Of a stretch of DNA of 64,000 bases, positions 1 to 10,274 are shown in pieces. Location of the stretch: assembly GCA_933228895.1 (NCBI GenBank), contig OW121858.1:29659859-29723858 (forward strand). Direction: 5' to 3'. The notes under the pieces were generated by a model. The model saw only the letters and a program-made list of their open reading frames with translations. It was not told the origin of the DNA and did no database searches. The stretch's first letter is position 1. Every line of letters begins with the position of its first letter. The translations under genes and the position numbers were made by a program. Source of the stretch: Platycnemis pennipes. Lineage: Eukaryota; Arthropoda; Insecta; Odonata; Platycnemididae.

Positions 1-431
1 ATGAAATATGAACAAAATTTAACAATTATTTCGCGACAAACTATCCCATATTATTTTTTTAAAGTAACAGCAGTTAATTGAAATTTGTTATTTCAATTTA
101 AACTCTAGGGCGCATAATTTCTTCTCCGACAGTAGATACGCAACATAAAAATATGGGCATGAAAAAAATAAGTTTGTTGTTTAATATCTACCTGACGTGG
201 ATGCAGTTTATAGTGAGTGTTGACCATACTATTAACAAAAGAAACATCTGCATTTTCTGCACCAAATAACCTTTTTTGAACTGATTTTTATAAATAATAC
301 TAAGCTAATTGTACCTCTTATATCATCTGACAATCTAATAAATAGTTTTGGCCCTATATAAGTTGTTGTAGTTCTTAGGTTGTATACATACTTTGTTTTG
401 TGGTTCTTCCTTTAGGTTTATTACCACTTCA

Positions 432-600
432 GAGGTAAGAACAATATCAATACTTTGTAAACGTGACGTAAAGAGTGTAGCTGTAAATCCACAACTACCA
501 CTATCCACTAACTATCCACAATTACCACTGCAGGGGTAGAATGATATCAATACTATGTAAACGTGACGTAAATGGTGCAGCTGTAAATCCGCAAAAACGG
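432..600. repeat. Two-copy direct repeat, spacing about 103 bp
   Basis: A block of about 65 bp containing TGTAAACGTGACGTAAA and GCTGTAAATCC occurs near 445-500 and again near 545-592, with small differences. It is a local tandem duplication of unknown origin. Confidence 0.6.
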
Positions 601-900
601 GTAAGAACGGTTCAAATTTCTATATTTTGTTTCAATCAGTCTCAATGTTGTTTTATGGAGAATCAGTAACGGGTTGGGAGAATTTTTATAGGAATTTTTT
701 TATATTTCTTTTCAAAATTATCGTAACGACTCTACAACACTAATTCCGTTACCAATGAGGCACTACAAAAATCTCAGACACTGTTCCTTTCTCACACGTA
801 ATGAAAATGCCTTGATGAAACCCTATAAGTAGTCAGAAACCCTGGAAGTAGCCCGGGGTAATAATTAAAACGTTCAAATCATGAACGCGTAAAAAGACGA

Positions 901-924
901 GAGACCCTGGGATCCAGGGTTCTC
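901..924. other. Near-perfect 24-bp palindrome
   Basis: The arms GAGACCCTGG and CCAGGGTTCTC pair around a central GATC. It could be the core of a fold-back element or chance; no adjacent gene explains it. Confidence 0.5.
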
Positions 925-1322
925 GTTGTCCGGTGGCGTTTATTTTAATTTTTTCGGGGGAAACCATTTTAATTTGGCGTTTAGTACCATTAAGGGGTTT
1001 ATGAAAGTGGGGGATATATCCTCTTCCTCTTAATTAAAAACAGATTCATTTTTGTGTGGAAATTTTGAATTAAATACAGAGTCATATATATAAATGTTTC
1101 TTAGACTTTGCAAAGTGAATATTATCTCGAGTCAGTTTCATCTTTGATTGAAGAATAAAAATGTTCTTAAAGTTCTTTGTGCATTATAAGGCAAATGAAT
1201 CATCATCGGCGCCAGTATATTAATCTTAATTGTAGATGTGCGAATGCTACCAGCGATTACTCGAATATCTCGAATCCTAGAAAGTATTCGATATCGATAT
1301 ATCGAATAATTATGCCAATTCA

Positions 1323-1544
1323 GCGTTTACACGAAGCAGTCGATTGCTATGACAGCCGCGAGATGCGCGAGATATTGGAATCTCCAATGGGATAACGATA
1401 ATTGCTAATAGCTCGAACCTGGATCGATAGTGGTCGATTTATAAGTAAAATATCGACCTGAACTCGAATCGCAGTTGCTGTTTACACGTGCGAGTAGGAC
1501 TAAACAGTTGACTGGCATAGAATCCAACTGCTTCGTGTAAACGC
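1323..1544. mobile_element. MITE with about 33-bp TIRs (GCGTTTACACGAAGCAGT)
   Basis: The left end starts GCGTTTACACGAAGCAGT and the right end finishes ACTGCTTCGTGTAAACGC; 33 bp at each end are complementary with a few mismatches. The 222-bp body carries no coding frame. The body resembles, on the opposite strand, the spacer of the three-unit tandem array at 45043-45505, so both derive from one family. No clear target-site duplication was identified and the superfamily is unknown. Confidence 0.75.
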
Positions 1545-1987
1545 ATCCTCAAATAATTCGATATTCGAGATATCGAATAATTAGGCTGAACGAATTCGAT
1601 ATCTCTAAAGGTTATCTATGCTAATTACCCTCTGTTTGGCCTGTTGATGAACTACATTGCATAAATTGAACGCTGGACAGGACATGTATTAACCCTTTCT
1701 GCACGCCTATTGAGGAATATTGAAGTTAATTTATTCAACACCATAGTTGGTCGTAAAATTATTGTTATATGTTTGACGTTTTACGATTATAATTATTTTT
1801 TTTACAAATTTGGTACAACTGGGGTACAAATGGGTTACAGCGGGTATACATGTAGTTGTGGGTGCTTATGGTGGCTCACAGGGTGTTACCTAGATATAAA
1901 TGTAATAATAAATGTAATTCATAACCTTGTAATTCAAATGCTATATGTATATTCAATTAGAACCTAGGGGTATGTCCCCTAATTACT

Positions 1988-2079
1988 AAACACGAAATAA
2001 CAATAAAAATATCTAGATCTATGTGATCTAGGGTTCTCAACGAAGTTATTGTTGATTTTTTATTGTTATTTCGTGTTTT
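1988..2079. repeat. Inverted repeat, 22-bp arms
   Basis: The arm AAACACGAAATAACAATAAA at 1988 is matched by its reverse complement ending at 2079, with about 46 bp between. It could be a very short MITE or fold-back element. No gene in the loop. Confidence 0.7.
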
Positions 2080-2118
2080 GTGTAAGATTATTTATCGTAT
2101 GTGCTTAAAAGTTGTCGG

Positions 2119-2290
2119 TCATCACCATTCCAATCCTAGGGTTGGTTTACTGCAGCCCTTAATTTTGCCCTGTTCAGTGTTAAATCTGTCACGGCCTGAT
2201 ATCTTTCCTCTTTCACGTCCTTCTGTATTTGCCCTATAGGTATACTTGTACCTAGGGTCTTCCTGGCGTGACCTTCCCTTATATTATATT
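2119..2290 (-). mobile_element. Possible LINE 3' end fragment
   Basis: The start of this block (GGTCATCACCATTCCAATCC, then TAGGGTTGG and TGCAGCCC) resembles the 3' end of the truncated LINE at 26338-27307, which has a CATCATCATC tail followed by a similar AATCCTAGGATTGG block. I infer a short, diverged 3' fragment in the same orientation. No coding sequence remains. Confidence 0.4.
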
Positions 2291-2297
2291 TCTGACT

Positions 2298-2850
2298 AAT
2301 GGGGTCGTTTACCATATTTTTTCATTCCCGAATCTGATAGAGTTTGTAAAATGAAAATACAAGTATTTTTCTGTTTTCTGATCCGTCAATTATTTCTGGA
2401 GTTATTAAGCGGCGAAAAAAACTGGTTTTTTTAACCCTTTCGGATAAGTGGGCGTGGTGCAACCTCTGACGTATATCGACTTCGTCCAATCACGACTGAG
2501 CACGCGAAGCTACTTCGCCTTATCGCAATGGGTGACAATACAGAGCTGACTCTGCCGATGGGAGCGGTTGTTAAGACTGGATCTGTGCGAGCAGACCTTC
2601 CGAGAACCCCCCTCCACTCTCTTCCCTTCCCCTAAAAAGCAGTCAAGGACGGGAGGAAAATGACGTCAATGTTATCAAAGCAGCTTTTTCGGGGGGCGTC
2701 ACCTTTTGGTTTAATTTCAATTTTTCATTCATTGAAGTGAATGGTTGTGGTTTAGAAGATTAATTTTTTCACTAAAATTCATTTTTCGCTTCCATCTGAA
2801 CGATTTCGTGTACAGAATTGCGATTTCGGTTCCGAGTAAACGCCCCCATT
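2298..2850 (+). mobile_element. MITE A, copy 1
   Basis: Non-coding 553-bp element with ends AATGGGGTCGTTTAC and GTAAACGCCCCCATT, an imperfect TIR of about 15 bp. The interior has a GC-rich segment with AAGCTACTTCGCC and CCGAGAACCC. Further copies lie at 8470-9178 and 62420-62954 (reverse), 22673-23213 (reverse) and 32214-32752 (forward), with a 3' fragment at 34070-34203. I could not define the target-site duplication, so the superfamily is open. Confidence 0.85.
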
Positions 2851-2856
2851 CCATGT

Positions 2857-3066
2857 GCCTCAAGGTATGTCCAATCCTTCTGGTTCTTCTTTGCCGTACG
2901 GTTTCCCACTTTCTCCTTTCTTCATCTGTCTTCTATTCACACCTCTTCGTTCCTCAATCTTTACTTGTCCATTTTCTTCTTCAACATTCTCATCCGGCAA
3001 CATCTTTGTCGAAGGCTTCAATTCTTCCTTGGTCTGCTTTCCCGATGTTCCATTTCTCTGATCCAT
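2857..3066 (-). other. Unidentified Lys/Glu-rich open frame
   Basis: On the minus strand a 68-codon frame starts at an ATG near 3061-3066, just beyond the tail of the adjacent LINE fragment, and ends in TGA at 2857-2859. It encodes a charged peptide rich in Lys and Glu (for example EELKPSTKMLPDENVEEENG). I recognise no family. It could be an exon scrap, part of a mobile element or chance, lying between a MITE and a LINE. Confidence 0.25.
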
Positions 3067-3067
3067 A

Positions 3068-3870
3068 CATCTAAATCTACTTAATACCCTGCAAGCCACC
3101 ATAAAGGTGTGTGGCAGGGGGTGAACTCTCACCAAACATGCACTACATATCATGCATAAAAAAAGGATTAGTACTTGTATAGGTACTGTTCAATACTACG
3201 CTATTTAAAAAAAGATAAAAATAGCAAAGCATACATGCAAAAACATGCCGTTAGTTGGCTTAGCTTTAAGTCCTTATGCCAACATGCAGCTACCAATGTT
3301 ATCCATTGCTGTACTCGTACTGGATACATTTACCGTTATTCATATCCCTAATAGTACGAGGAAAAAAGGACATTTTGAATCTGTCAGTTCGGCAATCTAT
3401 TTCTCTAATTTTATGATTATGGTCCAGTCTACCATAGGAAGTTGTGGTTTGCAAAATATTTTTAACATCATCCCTGAAAATATTGTTTAAGAGATTAAGT
3501 CTTAATTTCAACCTGCGATCTGACAATGATTCCCAATTTAATTCATTTAATAGACTGGCTACGCTAGTAAGGTTCTCATACCGTCCCTTTACAAATCTTC
3601 CCGATCTTCGCTGCACACGTTCAAGTTCGTTATTTAGACCGATTTCGTAGGGATCCCATAATAAACTGGCAGCGTATTCCAAATGAGGTCTTACAAGGGA
3701 AAAGTAGCTGATTTCTCGTACATGATCGTCACATTTACCCAGTACTCTTTTGACGAATCCCAGTTTACGATTCGCTTGACCCATTATTTCACGTATGTGT
3801 TTACCCCAACAATAAGATCAAGTGTCAAAATCCATAATGTGCCTCCGTATGAATGTTGTGATTGAAGATT
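3068..3870 (-). mobile_element. LINE family P, 5'-truncated 3' fragment
   Basis: Minus-strand fragment of a CR1/Jockey-like non-LTR retrotransposon. It holds the end of the ORF2 coding region (see 3299-3784) and a 3' UTR with a hairpin-forming block: CCCTGCAAGCCACC pairs imperfectly with GTGTGTGGCAGGGG. It ends in a TAGAT-type tail near 3068. The same 3' end recurs at 7287, 23710, 24845, 25250, 28705, 44200, 58095 and 63510, making this the most frequent LINE in the window. Confidence 0.8.
3299..3784 (-). pseudogene. C-terminal part of LINE ORF2 (RT thumb and tail)
   Basis: A 161-codon open frame encodes the region just after the catalytic motifs of a CR1/Jockey-type reverse transcriptase: GQANRKLGF, SLVRPHLEYAAS, WDPYEIGLNNELERVQRR and NWESLSDRRLKLRL. 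Such blocks follow the YLG motif in these LINEs. The catalytic FADD box and the whole endonuclease are missing, so this is a 5'-truncated copy and not a functional gene. A stretch ending HNHKIREIDCRTDRFKMSFF is shared by all family P fragments here. Part of the upstream coding sequence survives in the copy at 25250-26120. Confidence 0.8.
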
Positions 3871-4418
3871 GAAGTTGCCTGTGAACTTAATAATTTTATA
3901 AAGTAATTTGGTTGTAACATAATAAGTATGCGGTTGAAATTCTGAATGTGACCTTCTAAGTAGATATATATTATTTTTAATAGGCAATCTGTATACATAT
4001 ATTAATTTTTTACCGTGTCACTCAGTCAGTCCGTCTTTTTGTATCCGTTTTGATTCGTTCTCTCTTAATTTATGAGCTGAAAGGGTGAGGTTTGGTGCGT
4101 TGAGTGTGGATTCTCTGTCTGCATGATTTAGTAGTATTTTTGGATTTTTATCAGTTTGCGGTGCAGAGAAAAATGCGAGAGAAAAATGATTTTTCCCCTA
4201 TCTTTTAGCATGGGAAATCAGTTGCCATGCAAATTTGTTTTCGTTGCTAAGTAAAAGTGTTTAATAGACACATTGTTTAATATCGAAATCCTGTCCGTTG
4301 TCCGTCACCGCGTACCACACCACCGTTCCTCCTCCCGGTCTGAGATTATGTCTGCCCTTTCTTTAATCCCACTGGCGACCCGTAGGAACATCTCTGACCT
4401 GTCTTTTCTCCACACTGC
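3871..4418. other. Intergenic, nothing recognised
   Basis: AT-rich sequence without a usable frame, TIR pair or tandem structure that I can see. Confidence 0.4.
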
Positions 4419-4742
4419 TACGAGGGTCGTTCAATAAGTCCTTAGAAAATCCAAGAGATTGCTCTCGTAGTATCGAAAATGAATTTTTCCCAGTAAGCAG
4501 CACTTCTAACTAGTCGGGTGTTAGTGTTTCAGCTGTATCCCTCGCATAGTTTCATTGTTGATGTCGATTGTAGTCAACAACTTTTGTTTATTTATAAAAA
4601 TGGAAAAAAGCGAGTTTAGCACGGTGATAAAACATTTTTATTTAAAAGGGTTAACGTCGAAAGAAATCAAAGCTGAGTTGGACAAAGTTCATGGCACATA
4701 TGCTACTGTGTTTGCAACTGTTTACAATTGGATGCATGAGTT
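4419..4742 (+). mobile_element. mariner 5' end with transposase N-terminus, truncated
   Basis: A TA dinucleotide at 4419 is followed by CGAGGGTCGTTCAATAAGTC, the typical mariner TIR, then about 180 bp of leader and an ATG at 4600. The frame encodes the start of a mariner transposase (MEKSEFSTVIKHFYLKGLTS, then an HTH segment ending TVYNWMHEF). After MHEF the frame runs into an unrelated repeat and stops at 4767. The second helix-turn-helix, the catalytic DD34D core and the right TIR are absent. The homology break at about 4742 suggests insertion or recombination with the repeat at 4742-4975. Confidence 0.85.
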
Positions 4743-4975
4743 TGAACGCTTGCGTGAAGCAAATTAGAACTAGATGTTCTAATCTGAAGGCTGTTTTACG
4801 CGGTCATTGATACTGCGCAGGCTCTTGCGAGAACACTTGCGCAAGAAATCTTGCACCGTGTAAAGCGACAACTTGCGAGGACAGGCACTGCGCGAACGCT
4901 TGCGAGCAAATTTGAACATGTTCTAATCTGATACATGTGTTCGCGCAAGATTGAAGTTAATTTCTCTCACTAGAT
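4742..4975. repeat. Repeat with internal duplication joined to mariner
   Basis: The block GAACGCTTGCG, GCAAATT, GAAC, GTTCTAATCTGA occurs at 4743-4788 and again at about 4888-4935. Between them lies CTTGCGAGAACACTTGCGCA and related direct and inverted pieces. It looks like a small fold-back-type element inserted in the mariner fragment. Confidence 0.5.
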
Positions 4976-5399
4976 GGTGCAGATGTAGCGGCAACGAACG
5001 GCCTGGGGAATTCTAGCAATTAAATAGGGTGTTGACGATTGAGTTGGGTGTTTTTTCGTTTGCATTCAACTCCTTAGGTAGTGAATAAAGTGCAATAATG
5101 ATGAGCTGGGCGATTAATCACGTGGAAGCTTAAATTTCATGCGTAAAGGAAGAACCTGTTACCTTGGCCCACATCCGTTCGTTCGTGGTGCAAATTTTGG
5201 GCTAAGTATACGGGACTATGGTGTCCACTATTATGTTTAGACTATGGCTTAAAACATATTTTAAAGTGGTGGTAATTTATCGCATCTTTCACGCCTAATT
5301 AATTGCTACTTCACAGATCTTGACGTATTTTGATGTATTTTTCGTGTGATGGGGGGAGGAATTCCGTTTCTATATCTCTTAATACTGACATGCTGATTT

Positions 5400-5545
5400 T
5401 CATTTTATTATGGTAATTTATGTTTTATTCTTTATTCTGTATACTATTTTTGTTGTTTTTGCAGATTTTATGTTAAATTGTTCACTGTAAAGGCCGGCAC
5501 CGGCTGTTTTTGAACATTTTAAATAAATCAAATCAAATAAAATCA
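5400..5545 (+). mobile_element. Possible LINE 3' tail
   Basis: The segment ends with AAATAAATCAAATCAAATAA after a GC-containing GGCCGGCACCGGC block, like the 3' UTR and simple-repeat tail of Jockey/CR1 LINEs. No coding sequence supports it. The rest of 4976-6366 shows nothing I can name. Confidence 0.3.
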
Positions 5546-6366
5546 CAAATTAACAAACACTGTTTATGTTCTTGGTAAAGTTTCAAAAGTTGGATAGAAG
5601 AAGTAGAAGAAAGTGGAATTAGTTTTATCAATCAATTTTGTAATTACGAAAACATTAATTTTGACGTTTTTGATGCGCAGATAGTGAAATAAAACAATTT
5701 TGCCGGCCCCAAATATTGTGTATGAATTGTCAATTTCAAATCTAGGCGTTTCCAAGTACTTTTCAAATAGTTCAATGAAGGTTATAAAAAGTTTATTATG
5801 AATTAATGTTTGTTGCTAATTCATCAGGTTAGTTTGAAAAACATACACCCACAATTTTAGAATTATCAAAGGTTGTCCCACACCCAAATCATTCGTTTTT
5901 CTATTAATTTAAAACGAAAATTTCACTTCTATCTCCTCCTAAAAGATAGATATAAGTATCTCAAGGTCCTGTGACTCTCGCTACGTGATAGAAGGCGGAA
6001 TTTTTAGCCTTGATCTTTGCAGCAATGGCTAACCGATCGTAGGTGTGACTGTATTTCAAAAAATTGTATACTCTCCTTAGCCTACTATAGCGAGCATTGC
6101 GCAGAGGAACGAAAAATATGAATTTTTTACTCCAATATGTTTACTTATGTTCCACAAACTAATCCGAAACTGTTGTCATTTTCGGGAAACATATGCACCC
6201 CCATATTTCCCTCTGCTTCCACTTGAGTAGTGTAAAAATGAAGTAAAAACACAAAGTTCACCTCAAGAGCACTCTCCAGACAATATGCTAGTAATTTTAT
6301 AAAGTAGGTATTTTAGTAGAAGTAATTATGTGGTTGAAATTCTGAATGTGACCTTCTAAGTAGATT

Positions 6367-6433
6367 AGATACATATATAGCTATATATAGCTACACATAG
6401 CTATATATATCTAAACATAGCTATATATAGCTA
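6367..6433. repeat. TATA-rich short tandem repeat
   Basis: AGCTATATATAGCTA units repeat imperfectly about five times, with interruptions such as CACATAGC. Simple sequence, probably slippage-derived. Confidence 0.7.
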
Positions 6434-6890
6434 CGCTTTTTTTTCCGCACATCTTCCTCCCCCCTCCACCTCTGCTTCATCTCGGCCCGTGACGTCACGG
6501 GCCCGGTCACGTGACCCGTCTACGTCAATACTTGATAAGGCCCCTCCCCTCTCGAGAGAGCGGGGGGAGGGTGAGGGGGATGGACATTCCCTTTTTATAT
6601 TTATTTTCTCTTACCGACACCCACCCCTCTCTTCCTCTCCTCAACTCCCTCTCTCCCTCCCTCCTCCCTGAAACCCCATTGCTCAGACCACGCCCATGAG
6701 GCGGCGCGCCATTGGTCAGCCTCCCTCAGCCAATGGGAGCTCTCCATTCCGAGGCGGCGTGGGAGGAAACCTTTTGAGTGGAGCGAGGGAGGGGGTGGTT
6801 TTGGAGGAGTTGAGTAAGGGTCTGTCTCTCTCTCGCGAACCGGGGTTAAATAAAAAGGGTATCCGGGAGGGATATATATAATACCCTTAG
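6434..6890. promoter_or_regulatory. GC-rich patch with inverted CCAAT boxes
   Basis: A GC- and CpG-rich island contains GGCGCGCCATTGGTC near 6702 and AGCCAATGGGAGC near 6729, an opposed pair of NF-Y-type CCAAT boxes. A TATA-like ATATATAATA follows near 6873. No coding region follows that I can recognise, so a promoter role is only suggested. A similar opposed CCAAT pair occurs near 29727-29751. Confidence 0.3.
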
Positions 6891-6961
6891 GAATTTTTGT
6901 TGTTTTTATCCAGCCTTATTTCGATACGGATTTTATTCCTTTCCCGGGATTAATGCATATG

Positions 6962-7215
6962 TTCCCATTCGGAAATATAACTGCACGAAAAGGGTATTGC
7001 GTAGGGGTATACCGCTACGAATTTTCGTGTATCCTTATCCTCGCTGTCCTGAATTTCCAGTCCAGTTTTTTGGATAAATCTTAACCCTTGGCTTGATAGA
7101 GATCCGCGGACTGAAGCCAGGATAATTAAAAACAAATACCCTTTTTAAGTAAATTTATTTTTTCACACTATGTCTGAAGTCCCCTAAAATCTATCTTGTC
7201 GTTTAACCAATTTTA
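6962..7215 (+). repeat. Dispersed repeat D, copy 1
   Basis: Contains TGCACGAAAAGGGTATTGCG, CCGCTACGAATTTTCGTGTA and TAGAGATCCGCGGAC. The second copy at 7248-8105 carries the same blocks in the same order but is split by two insertions, so copy 1 gives the empty-site sequence for both. Family unknown. Confidence 0.75.
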
Positions 7216-7286
7216 TTTAAATTTAATTTTCTCAATTAATATATATATATTCTTATTCGGAAAGATAAGTGCACGAAAAGGGTATT

Positions 7287-7584
7287 CTACATCTACATCT
7301 ACACGATACCCTGCAAGCCACCGCGAGGGTGTGTGGCAGGGGGTGAAGGTCACCAAGCATTCACTACTAGCATGCAAGCAAGCAACTAAAGGGTCTCATG
7401 CAACTAGATTGTTAGTATCTATAGTATTTGAGGGGTTAATACATGCATCATGCACTACAGAATACTCTAAAATATTTCCCCTACCTATCCCTTTCCTATG
7501 CTGCCTATTCTGTTCTCTTATAGTACGGGGGAAAAATGCCATTTTGAATCTATCTGTACGACAATCTATCTCTCTAATCTTATT
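7287..7584 (-). mobile_element. LINE family P fragment with TATT duplication
   Basis: A 298-bp minus-strand 3' fragment with the hairpin 3' UTR (GTGTGTGGCAGGGGGTGA) and the peptide REIDCRTDRFKMAFFPRTIR. It is flanked by TATT at 7283-7286 and 7585-7588, while repeat D copy 1 has a single GGGTATTGCG. This fits a short, heavily 5'-truncated retrotransposition. Confidence 0.8.
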
Positions 7585-7694
7585 TATTGCGTAGGGATGT
7601 ACCGCTACGAATTTTTGTGTATCCTTATCCAAGATTACTTCGCCATTAATTTCTCCTATATTTCCGATCCAGTTTTTTTTGCAGATATCCTAAC

Positions 7695-7947
7695 ACTTTG
7701 ATAGATGAAATTAGGAGAAGGTGTGGATGGAAAAGGTAATAAAAGGGGATGGTGTATTGAAGGAGGTGATTGAGGGAAGAGCGTTGGGTAAGCGGGGAAT
7801 AGGGGAAGGAGAAGAACGGGCAGCTTGGATGGAATGATGGGTGGCAGGGGGTGTGAGGGAGGGACATCGTGTGAAATTTAGGGGGTGGGAAGAATTAAAT
7901 GTCAATTTAAACCTACCTTCACCGGTAGAATACTTATAATAGTAATA
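7695..7947 (+). mobile_element. 253-bp purine-rich insertion, 8-bp TSD ATCCTAAC
   Basis: ATCCTAAC stands at 7687-7694 and again at 7948-7955, and repeat D copy 1 lacks the sequence between. The insert is purine-rich on this strand (runs of GGGGAATAGGGGAAGG type). I see no TIR and no poly-A. An 8-bp duplication suits a hAT-like insertion, but the ends do not prove it. Confidence 0.6.
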
Positions 7948-8105
7948 ATCCTAACCCTGGCTTGGTAGAGATCCGCGGACAGAAGCCAGGATAAGTAAAA
8001 ACAATTTACCCTTTTTAGGTATATTTATTTTTAGTACGTGTACATATTGTTATTCTATGTTTAAGGTCCCCTACAATCTATCTAGTCATTTTACCAATAT
8101 TGTAT

Positions 8106-8469
8106 GAAATACGGAATGGGGTGGCCTTTGAAAATACAATAGCAGGAAAAGCTATTGTGTAGAGAGTAGCACTTATGATTTATTTTAGCTATGTGGAGAT
8201 TTGTAGGAGAAAATCCTGAAGACTGAAACTTTTACATGACAACACAATCTTCATCCATTTGGTTAGCCTTCATCTGCAAACTATGCTACAATTCTTTCTG
8301 TAATTTTGTCTGATTTGTATCTAAATCTGGATATTAAAATATTTGGAGATACCTTAGCGTTTGAAATTTTTTCGACTCAACCTCTTCACTAGGCTCTACG
8401 ACAATCCCTTCACTGATGGCGTAAGAAAAAAAGCATTTTGTTACTTTCACTCACTATGCTAGGCTGAAC
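8106..8469. other. Intergenic, nothing recognised
   Basis: AT-rich; no frame, repeat pair or RNA structure seen. Confidence 0.4.
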
Positions 8470-9178
8470 CATGGTCATAAAAGTTTACGTGGAACCGTAA
8501 TTGCAATTTCGTGCACGAAATCGTTAGATGGAAACGAAAAATAAAATTTTAGCGAAAAAATTAATCTTCTAACCACAACCATTCACTTCAATAAATCAAA
8601 AATTTTAAATTTAAGCAAAAGGTGACGCCCACCGAAGAAGCTGCTGTGATGACATTGACGTCATTTTCTTCCCGTCCCTGACTGCTTTTAGGGGAAGGGA
8701 AGGGAGCGGAGGGGGTTCTCGGAAGGTCTGCTCTCGCACAGATGCTGTCTAACAACCGCTCCTATTGGCAGAGTCAAGTGAATTGTCCCCCAAATTGCGA
8801 TATGGCGAAGTAGCTTCGCGGGCTGTGTTTGGATACTGTTTTTAGGGGAAGGGAAGGGAGTGGAGGGGGGTTCTCGGAAGGTCTGCTCTCGCACGGATGC
8901 TGTCTAACAACCGCTCCTATTGGCAGAGTCAAGTGAATTGTCCCCCAATTGCGATATGGCGAAGTAGCTTCGCGGGCTCAGTTGTGATTGGACGAAGTTG
9001 ATATACGTCAGAGGTTGCACCACGCCCACTTTTCCGAAAGGGTTAAAAAAACATCAGTTTTTCGCCGCTTATAACTCCAGAAATAATTGACGGATCAAAA
9101 AACGGAAAAACACTGGTCTTTTCATTTTACAAACTCTATCAGATTCGGTGATAAAAAGCATATGGTAAACGACCCCAT
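8470..9178 (-). mobile_element. MITE A, copy 2, with internal tandem duplication
   Basis: Reverse-orientation copy ending GTAAACGACCCCAT; the left end is diverged (AAGTTTACGTGGAACC). It is longer than its relatives because a 154-bp GC-rich segment is duplicated in tandem: GGGGAAGGGAAGGGAG appears at 8691 and again at 8845, with near-identical sequence following. Confidence 0.8.
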
Positions 9179-9484
9179 CATGACATAGGTGTGGGTGAAA
9201 CCATTGTTGTTGCAACTTGTTGGCGAGAAGCGCAAAACTATGTCGCAGTTTGTGATTCCACGTGCTTCCAACTTTACTCCACTCGCCAACTTTTCAGCGA
9301 ACAAACTTTCCTTCCTGCATCATCAGGAACTTTTCCCAATTCCCAAGGTCGAAACATTACTTTCCCAGTACAATCAAAAAGTTTTTAGTTCCTTAAATTT
9401 CCAACTAACTTTTGCTCAACTTCATTCAGGCTCTTTTCTTCAGGGAAATGACGATAACCAGAGATCGACATGAACGATAGATCA
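9179..9484. other. Intergenic, nothing recognised
   Basis: Short overlapping frames exist but carry no recognisable domain. Confidence 0.35.
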
Positions 9485-9585
9485 ATAATAAAAATAATAA
9501 TAATAATAAAAGGTCTTTATTGGGGCGAGATTGAGACAAAACTATGCCTTCTGCCCCTAGTCGAAATAAATATATAAATCATATA
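9485..9585 (-). mobile_element. LINE 3' terminal fragment with (TTA)n tail
   Basis: Read on the minus strand, CTCGCCCCAATAAAGACC is followed by a TTATTATTATT tail at 9485-9515. A polyadenylation-like AATAAA just before a TTA-type repeat is typical of a R1/Jockey-type LINE 3' end. Only about 100 bp can be assigned. Confidence 0.5.
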
Positions 9586-9693
9586 GTAGTCAATACGTGA
9601 AACAAATACAATCTGAGGTTTAAAAAATCAGTAGAGAATGATCCTATAGTAATTAAAGAATGATAAATTAATGCAAAAGAAATATCTATACAC

Positions 9694-10214
9694 AATACAT
9701 GAATTATATATCAATTACGTATCAATTACATATCAATTACATATCAATTAAATATCAATTACATATCAATCACATATCAATTGCATATCAATTACATATC
9801 AATTACATATCAAAAACATATCAAAAACATATCAATTACATGTCAATTACATTTCAATTACATATCAATTACATATCAATCACATATCAATTACATAGCA
9901 ATTACATATCAATTACATATCAATCACATATCAATCACATATCAATTACATATCAATTACATATCAATTGCATATCAATTGCATATCAATTACATGTCAA
10001 TTACATATCAATGACATATCAATTACATATCAATTAAATATCAATTACATACAAATTACACATCAATGACATATCACATATAAATCACATATCAATTACA
10101 TATAAATCACATATCAATCACATATCTATCACATATTAATTAAATATCAATTACATATCAGTTACATATCCATTACATATCAATGACATATAAAATACAT
10201 ATCATTTATATATC
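9694..10214 (+). repeat. 11-bp minisatellite ACATATCAATT
   Basis: About 45 imperfect units of ACATATCAATT run head to tail. Because 33 nt is a whole number of codons, the array gives spurious open frames with an NYISITYQLHI-type repeat. The array resumes at 17981-18048 on the far side of the Helitron and retrotransposon, so one array was split by insertion, or the array belongs to the Helitron's flank. Confidence 0.95.
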
Positions 10215-10274
10215 AACAAGCTGACCCGGCCACGCGTTGCTGTGGCTCAATCTGGTTAAATGGAAAGCGCACGT

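Larger units (their letters stand above)
1..1322. other. AT-rich intergenic stretch
   Basis: No reading frame with a recognisable domain and no RNA gene is visible. The only structures I see are the direct duplication at 432-600 and the palindrome at 901-924. Short frames are interrupted and AT-biased. Confidence 0.5.
7248..8105 (+). repeat. Dispersed repeat D, copy 2, twice interrupted
   Basis: The repeat D blocks lie at 7248-7286, 7585-7694 and 7948-8105. A LINE 3' fragment (7287-7584) and a 253-bp purine-rich insert (7695-7947) separate them. Both breaks line up with continuous sequence in copy 1. Confidence 0.75.

Noticed and set aside
1260..1310. Telomeric or centromeric repeat
   Set aside because: Only short TCGATATCGATATATCGA palindromes; no TTAGG-type array anywhere in the window.
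9699..10037. 112-codon frame with repeated NYISITYQL peptides
   Set aside because: It is the translation of the 11-bp minisatellite; 33 nt equals 11 codons, so frames stay open by construction.
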